Notes under the pieces: model-generated
Seen by the model: only the letters and a program-made list of their open reading frames with translations
Databases searched by the model: none
Told to the model about the DNA's origin: nothing
Part shown: positions 5,885-9,251 of the stretch, in pieces
How positions within the stretch are numbered: position 1 is the stretch's first letter
Layout of the letters: every line of letters starts with the position of its first letter
DNA from: an uncultured Actinomycetospora sp.
GTDB lineage: Bacteria; Actinomycetota; Actinomycetes; Mycobacteriales; Pseudonocardiaceae
DNA length: 9,251 bases
Reading direction: 5' to 3'
NCBI GenBank assembly: GCA_902805495.1
Contig: CADCTH010000456.1
Span: 1 to 9,251, forward strand
Position numbers and translations under genes: made by a program

Positions 5885-6376
5885 TCAGGACGGCTCCGCC
5901 CGCACGACGTCGAGGTCGTGGAACGTCGGGGGTCCGTCGCACAGGGCCCGCATCTTCTCGGCGAAGGCCGTGGTCACCGGGTGGTCGGAGTTGCGCCGGG
6001 CGTCCTCGGCGCTGTCGAACGCCACGACCTGGAGGTAGGAGTCCGCGCGGTCCCGGTCCCGGCCCAGCACCATCCAGCCCGCGGCCCGTTCGGCACCGAT
6101 GTCGGCCATCCAGCCGTCCATCAGCGCGTCCACCTCGTCGTAGGACCGCGTGCTGAACTCGATGACCTGCACGAACGCTCCTGGCCCGGTCGCCTGCGGG
6201 GCGGGGCGCAGCGCGGCCCGCAGGCCGGCCCGCAGCTCGTCGCCGTCGGCGTGGCCGTGGACGGCGACCGCGTGCGCGGCCCCGGCCTCGAGGACCTCGT
6301 CCTCCTCGCCGGTCAGGGTGAGCGAACAGCCGCTCTCGCTCGGCATCTGACGGCAGTCGAGCATGGTGCGGGGCAT
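5885..6376 (-). CDS. DUF1059 - ABM-like (dimeric alpha/beta barrel) fusion protein
   Basis: The protein has 163 residues and two parts. Residues 1-58 look like DUF1059: MPRTMLDCRQMPSESGCSLT with Cys8 and Cys17, then an acidic stretch and a helix with AHAVAVHGHADGDELRAGLR. Residues 67-160 look like an antibiotic-biosynthesis-monooxygenase/ferredoxin-like barrel: AFVQVIEFSTRSYDEVDAL, GWMVLGRDRDRADSYLQVVAF, and SAEDARRNSDHPVTTAFAEKM. Such barrels act as small cofactor-free monooxygenases or as ligand-binding dimers. No catalytic residue can be assigned here. The ATG at 6376 is chosen because GAGGAG lies 6 nt upstream and DUF1059 starts there; the frame stays open upstream but without family similarity. 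It is divergent from a LuxR-type regulator and convergent, with no gap, on mutM. Confidence 0.85.
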   Translation of the reverse strand: MPRTMLDCRQMPSESGCSLTLTGEEDEVLEAGAAHAVAVHGHADGDELRAGLRAALRPAPQATGPGAFVQVIEFSTRSYDEVDALMDGWMADIGAERAAGWMVLGRDRDRADSYLQVVAFDSAEDARRNSDHPVTTAFAEKMRALCDGPPTFHDLDVVRAEPS

Positions 6377-6446
6377 GGCGTGTCTCCTCGGCGGGATGAC
6401 GGACGGCGGTGCGACCAGTGAAGTCGTGTCACGCGTCCGTGATCGA

Positions 6447-6462
6447 TACGGAGGGCTCCGTA
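6447..6462. promoter_or_regulatory. Perfect palindrome TACGGAG-GG-CTCCGTA, operator candidate
   Basis: Seven-base arms (6447-6453 and 6456-6462) pair perfectly around 2 bp. It lies in the 174-bp divergent region, about 70 bp from the fusion-gene start and 88 bp from the LuxR-type gene start. LuxR-family dimers bind short palindromes of about this size, so autoregulation plus control of the fusion gene is plausible. Confidence 0.45.
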
Positions 6463-6511
6463 GGCCGAACGGGTGAAGAAAGGCCGGCCGGCTCTTGGTG
6501 GGCGCCGGCAC

Positions 6512-6535
6512 GCGGGTCGACACTCGGTGACCCGC
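6512..6535 (+). promoter_or_regulatory. Inverted repeat in the leader of the LuxR-type gene
   Basis: GCGGGTC (6512-6518) pairs with GACCCGC (6529-6535) around 10 nt. It ends 3 bases before the GGAG ribosome site at 6539-6542, so it could be a leader hairpin or a second protein-binding site. Seven-base arms in GC-rich DNA can arise by chance. Confidence 0.25.
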
Positions 6536-6550
6536 CCCGGAGCGTGGCCC

Positions 6551-7081
6551 ATGACCGCCGAGCGCGTCCTGTCCGCGGCCCTCGACCTCGCGGCGGCCGC
6601 GGCGCAGGTGCGCGGGGCGGACGACCTCGGCGACGGCGTGTGGCCCGGGCTGGCCGCCCTCGTCGGCGGTGACGGCCTCGCGGCCACGGGTTTCGACGGC
6701 CGGGTGCTGTCGTGGGGACGTGTCGAGGTGCGTCGGGGACACCGGGTGGGGCTCGTCGTCGACCGGGCGGGTGCCGAGGCGCGCGTCGTGCTCCACCGCG
6801 CGGGTCCGGCGTTCACCGACCGCGACCTGGCCCTGCTCGACCTCGTGCGTCCGCACCTCACCGACGCCCTGTGGCGCGCGACGCGGGGGACCCCACCGCG
6901 CCGGTTGACCGCCCGGGAGCGGACGGTGGTCGCCCGCGTGGCCCGCGGCGCCACCGACACCGCGATCGCCCACGAGCTGGGCATCAGCCGGCGCACGGTG
7001 GGCAAGCACCTCGAGAACGCCTACGCGGCCCTCGGCGTGCACGACCGCACCTCGGCGGCCCTGCTCGTCGGGGCCCGGTAG
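6551..7081 (+). CDS. Small LuxR-type HTH transcriptional regulator
   Basis: The protein has 176 residues. The C-terminus (about 118-175) is a LuxR/GerE helix-turn-helix: LTARERTVVARVARGATDTAIAHELGIS, then RRTVGKHLENAYAALGVHDRT, with the typical GKHLENAY recognition-helix context. The N-terminal 110 residues are short and hydrophobic and include FTDRDLALLDLVRPHL, a segment that usually ends a GAF/PAS-like sensor domain in actinobacterial LuxR proteins, so the sensor looks cut down. There is no receiver domain with a phosphoacceptor Asp in the right setting, so it is probably not a two-component response regulator. ATG 6551 is preferred to GTG 6473 because GGAG (6539-6542) lies 8 nt upstream. 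It is divergent from the DUF1059-ABM gene, its most likely target; the signal is unknown. Confidence 0.85.
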   Translation: MTAERVLSAALDLAAAAAQVRGADDLGDGVWPGLAALVGGDGLAATGFDGRVLSWGRVEVRRGHRVGLVVDRAGAEARVVLHRAGPAFTDRDLALLDLVRPHLTDALWRATRGTPPRRLTARERTVVARVARGATDTAIAHELGISRRTVGKHLENAYAALGVHDRTSAALLVGAR

Positions 7082-7085
7082 CCGG

Positions 7086-7313
7086 TCAGCCCTCGCCGCG
7101 CACCGAGCGGCGGATCTCCTCGAGCTTGTCGCGCGCGGCGCTCTCGTGCTCCGCCTCGCGCTCGGCGCGGTCACGACCCTGGGGGCTCTGGGCGACGAGC
7201 TCCTCGTACCCGGCCGCCGCCGCCGACCGCCGCTCGATGGTCTCCCGGACGTGCTCGAACGTCGGGACGCCCTCGTCGGTGTAACCGCTCGGGGGCGGGT
7301 CCGGCTCGCTCAT
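7086..7313 (-). CDS. Conserved hypothetical protein, 75 aa
   Basis: This is a small charged protein with the stretch YTDEGVPTFEHVRETIERR near residues 11-29 and a helical, Glu/Arg-rich C-terminus ending DKLEEIRRSVRGEG. From memory, short actinobacterial proteins of this pattern (xGVPTFDxVRxxIExR...KLEEIRRSL) are common and have no assigned function; this was not searched. There is no signal peptide or membrane segment. The ATG at 7313 has only a weak GGGG stretch nearby. The stop lies 4 bases from the end of the convergent LuxR-type gene, which leaves no room for a terminator between them. A short inverted repeat at 7331-7348 lies just upstream of the start. Confidence 0.75.
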   Translation of the reverse strand: MSEPDPPPSGYTDEGVPTFEHVRETIERRSAAAAGYEELVAQSPQGRDRAEREAEHESAARDKLEEIRRSVRGEG

Positions 7314-7330
7314 CGCCCCAGGCTAGCCGC

Positions 7331-7348
7331 GTCCGGCACGCTCCGGAC
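7331..7348. promoter_or_regulatory. Short inverted repeat upstream of the 75-aa gene
   Basis: GTCCGG (7331-7336) and CCGGAC (7343-7348) are separated by 6 bp and lie 18-35 bp upstream of the ATG at 7313. This is where a promoter or operator would sit. The arms are short, so chance is a real alternative. Confidence 0.25.
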
Positions 7349-7354
7349 ACACGT

Positions 7355-7387
7355 CGGGCCCCGCACCACGGCATGGTGCGGGGCCCG
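7355..7387 (-). terminator. Strong intrinsic-terminator hairpin after the SRPBCC gene
   Basis: Bases 7355-7368 and 7374-7387 pair as a perfect 14-bp stem around the 5-nt loop CGGCA. The stem begins 18 bases after the minus-strand stop at 7406-7408. No U-tract follows, as is usual for actinobacteria. It separates the SRPBCC gene from the 75-aa gene on the same strand. Confidence 0.75.
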
Positions 7388-7405
7388 CGACGTGCTCGGG
7401 AAGCG

Positions 7406-7855
7406 TCAGACGCGCTGGCTCGAGGACTCCATGAGCTGCTTGAACTCCTCGAGGGCCTTCTCGACCTTCTTCTGCGGGTCGGCGAAGAGCTTGGCGCCCA
7501 GGTCGCCGAGCGCACCGCCGGGGGTGTTGACGTGGAGGGCGACCTCGACGCCGGTGCTGTCACCGTGGTTGTCGAATCGCACGGCGCCACCGGTGTCGAC
7601 GTGGTTGTTGCTCTCCTCGAGCGACTTCCACGCGATCTTCCGGTCGGTCTCCTCGTCGATGATCTTGGCGTCCCACTCGATCTGCTTGCCGAGCGGACCG
7701 TCGACGACCCAGTGCGTCACGTCCGCGGAGCCGTCCTTGGCCTCCACCGATGTCACGTCGTCCATGATCTGGGGCAGGTTGGTCAGCGGACGCCACCACT
7801 GGTAGCACTGGGCAGCCGGGGCGTTGATCTCGAGGTAGTGCGTAGCGGTTGCCAT
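7406..7855 (-). CDS. SRPBCC-family protein (polyketide cyclase/dehydrase-like)
   Basis: The protein has 149 residues and is predicted to adopt the START/Bet v 1-like fold with a ligand cavity. The layout fits: a first strand THYLEINAPAAQCYQWW (6-21), the NLPQIMDDV helix, THWVVDGPLGKQIEWDAKIIDE, KIAWKSLEES, a strand with GGAVRF, GVEVALHVNTPGGALGDLGAKLF, and a long C-terminal helix ending EEFKQLME. The pattern WRxxxNLPxxM ... HWxxxGPxGxxxEWDA ... IAWxS resembles the cyclase/dehydrase group often annotated in actinobacterial stress or aromatic-metabolism loci. The ligand is unknown. ATG 7855 is preferred over a TTG 33 bp upstream because the family fold begins there; no Shine-Dalgarno sequence is seen. 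Base composition is visibly less GC-rich than in the neighbours, partly because of many Lys, Asn and Asp codons. It is divergent from smc. Confidence 0.88.
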   Translation of the reverse strand: MATATHYLEINAPAAQCYQWWRPLTNLPQIMDDVTSVEAKDGSADVTHWVVDGPLGKQIEWDAKIIDEETDRKIAWKSLEESNNHVDTGGAVRFDNHGDSTGVEVALHVNTPGGALGDLGAKLFADPQKKVEKALEEFKQLMESSSQRV

Positions 7856-7952
7856 GCAGAACGGGTCACCGCTGGCCGCCGGGCCCAAACGGCGCGTGAC
7901 GGCGCCGACGACGAGGTTTCGGCCGGTCGGTCACCCTGTCGGGGGTCCGGGG

Positions 7953-7958
7953 TAGCGT
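7953..7958 (+). promoter_or_regulatory. Putative -10 box (TAGCGT) for smc
   Basis: TAGCGT fits TANNNT and lies 30 bp upstream of the smc GTG, placing a start site near 7965 and a short leader that includes the GGAGG at 7975-7979. The region 17 bp upstream (GTCACC) is a poor -35 match. Confidence 0.4.
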
Positions 7959-7988
7959 CGGGCGGACCGGCGGGGGAGGGACGTCCGC

Positions 7989-9251
7989 GTGCACCTGAAG
8001 AGCCTGACGCTCAAGGGCTTCAAGTCCTTCGCCTCGTCCACCACGCTGCGCTTCGAGCCCGGCATCACGTGCGTGGTCGGCCCCAACGGCTCGGGCAAGT
8101 CCAACGTCGTCGACGCCATCAGCTGGGTGCTCGGCGAGCAGGGGGCCAAGGCGCTGCGCGGCGGCAAGATGGAGGACGTCATCTTCGCCGGCACGGCCGG
8201 CCGGGCGCCGCTGGGCCGCGCCGAGGTCACGCTGACCATCGACAACGCCGACGGGGCCCTGCCCATCGACTACGCCGAGGTGTCGATCACGCGCCGGGTG
8301 TTCCGGTCCGGCGCGGGCGAGTACGAGATCAACGGCAGCAGCTGCCGACTGCTCGACGTGCAGGAGCTGCTGTCGGACAGCGGCATCGGTCGCGAGCTGC
8401 ACGTGCTCGTCGGGCAGGGCCAGCTCGACGCGATCCTGCAGTCGCGGCCCGAGGAGCGGCGGGCGTTCATCGAGGAGGCGGCCGGCGTCCTCAAGCACCG
8501 CAAGCGCAAGGAGAAGGCGCTGCGCAAGCTCGAGGCGATGCAGGCCAACCTCACGCGCCTGTCCGACCTCACCCCCGAACTGCGCCGCCAGCTCAAGCCG
8601 CTGGGCCGCCAGGCCGAGATCGCCCGCCGGGCCCAGACCATCCAGGCCGACCTGCGCGACGCCCGCCTGCGCCTCGCCGCCGACGAGCTGGTGACGCTGC
8701 GCGGCACCATCGAGCGCGACCAGGCCGACGAGGACGCCGCGCGCCGCCGCCGCGACGAGACCGAGCGGGCGCTGGCCGAGGTCGGCGCGCAGGTGGCCGC
8801 GCTCGAGGCCGCGGTCGAGGCCGCGACGCCCGCGCACACCCGCGCACAGGAGGGCTGGTTCCGGCTCTCGGCGCTGCAGGAGCGGCTGCGCGGCACCACG
8901 GCGCTGGCCGTCGAGCGCCACCGGCACGTCGCCACGGCCGAGGAGGCGCCCGCCGGGCCCGACCCCGACGGCCTCGAGCGCCGCGCCGACGAGGCCGCCG
9001 GGCAGGCGGCGGCGCTGGAGGCCGAGGTCGCCGAGGCCCGCGCCACCCTCGAAGGACACGGCGAGCAGCGCGAGACCGCCGAGGACGCGCTGACCACCGC
9101 CGAGCGCCGGCGCGCGGCGGCCACGCGGGCGGCGGCCGACCGGCGCGAGGGCGTGGCGCGCCTGGCCGGGCAGGTCGAGACGCTGCGCGGGCGCCTCGCG
9201 GCGTCCACCGAGGAGCTCGAGCAGATCGCGGGCTCGCTCACCGCCGCGCAC
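7989..9251 (+). CDS. smc: Chromosome segregation protein SMC, N-terminal part (3' end outside window)
   Basis: SMC is the ATPase core of the bacterial condensin complex with ScpA and ScpB, and organises and segregates the nucleoid. The visible 421 codons are roughly a third of the usual length of about 1,190. They start with MHLKSLTLKGFKSFA, followed by Walker A GPNGSGKSN at 31-39, the Q-loop WVLGEQGAKALRGGKMEDVIF with Gln51, GRAEVTLTIDN, EYEINGSSCRLLDVQELL, and VGQGQLDAILQSRPEERRAFIEEAAGV, the conserved ATPase-head segment. From about residue 165 the sequence becomes a long Ala/Glu/Arg-rich coiled-coil arm. The GTG at 7989 has GGAGG 9 nt upstream (7975-7979). The frame is open to the window edge with no stop. 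Actinobacterial gene order often has acyP directly before smc, but here an SRPBCC gene is divergent instead. Confidence 0.97.
   Translation, partial: MHLKSLTLKGFKSFASSTTLRFEPGITCVVGPNGSGKSNVVDAISWVLGEQGAKALRGGKMEDVIFAGTAGRAPLGRAEVTLTIDNADGALPIDYAEVSITRRVFRSGAGEYEINGSSCRLLDVQELLSDSGIGRELHVLVGQGQLDAILQSRPEERRAFIEEAAGVLKHRKRKEKALRKLEAMQANLTRLSDLTPELRRQLKPLGRQAEIARRAQTIQADLRDARLRLAADELVTLRGTIERDQADEDAARRRRDETERALAEVGAQVAALEAAVEAATPAHTRAQEGWFRLSALQERLRGTTALAVERHRHVATAEEAPAGPDPDGLERRADEAAGQAAALEAEVAEARATLEGHGEQRETAEDALTTAERRRAAATRAAADRREGVARLAGQVETLRGRLAASTEELEQIAGSLTAAH

Noticed and set aside
6473..6550. Upstream GTG start for the LuxR-type regulator
   Set aside because: The added 26 residues are basic and low-complexity and would cover the inverted repeat. 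ATG 6551 has GGAG at suitable spacing.
6377..7174. N-terminal extension of the DUF1059-ABM gene up to 7174
   Set aside because: The extra residues are Arg/Pro-rich, antisense to the LuxR-type gene, and unlike any family. ATG 6376 has a good ribosome site and begins the DUF1059 domain.
7866..9251. Minus-strand open frame opposite smc
   Set aside because: The plus strand carries unmistakable SMC motifs (Walker A, Q-loop). The antisense product is low-complexity and has no family similarity.
1..9251. CRISPR arrays, tRNA or rRNA genes, insertion sequences, attachment sites, phage genes
   Set aside because: No spaced direct repeats of CRISPR type, cloverleaf or rRNA sequence, transposase or integrase motif was seen on either strand. 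The only tandem repeats are the in-frame coding ones at 535-764.

Overview
The window is chromosomal DNA from a very high-GC actinobacterium. Extreme GC at third codon positions, frequent GTG starts, weak or missing ribosome binding sites, a SepIVA-type DivIVA protein and the gene order sepIVA - DUF177 - rpmF - rnc - mutM - (insert) - smc all point to Mycobacteriales/Pseudonocardiales. A Pseudonocardia- or Actinomycetospora-like member is my best guess, but this is inference from gene order and composition only.

Left part (1-2019). The basic C-terminal tail of an unidentified plus-strand protein ends at 126. A perfect 13-bp hairpin (133-165) separates it from three minus-strand genes: a 77-aa protein of unknown function, a 273-aa protein of unknown function with two nested tandem-repeat tracts, and a GNAT-family N-acetyltransferase. 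The two unknown genes are 7 bp apart and probably form one transcription unit.

Central part (2031-5884). This is a plus-strand housekeeping run: coaD (coenzyme A synthesis), sepIVA (division and polar growth), a DUF177/YceD protein, rpmF (ribosomal protein L32), rnc (RNase III) and mutM (Fpg DNA glycosylase). DUF177, rpmF and rnc belong to ribosome assembly and RNA processing. rnc and mutM overlap by 8 bp and must be co-transcribed. A TAGACT -10-like box precedes the DUF177 gene, and competing inverted repeats precede sepIVA.

Right part (5885-7855). Between mutM and smc sits an accessory block: a minus-strand DUF1059 + antibiotic-biosynthesis-monooxygenase-like fusion, a divergent small LuxR-type regulator, a minus-strand 75-aa conserved hypothetical, and a minus-strand SRPBCC protein followed by a 14-bp terminator hairpin. 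A 16-bp palindrome lies between the fusion gene and the regulator and is a reasonable operator candidate. The window closes with the first 421 codons of smc, the chromosome-condensation ATPase, which runs off the right edge.

No tRNA, rRNA, CRISPR, insertion sequence or prophage gene was seen. The main items for a second look are the repeat-bearing two-gene unit on the left, the mutually exclusive hairpins at the sepIVA start, the DUF1059-ABM fusion with its divergent regulator and palindrome, the missing cysteine pair in the DUF177 protein, and several gene junctions with almost no intergenic space.
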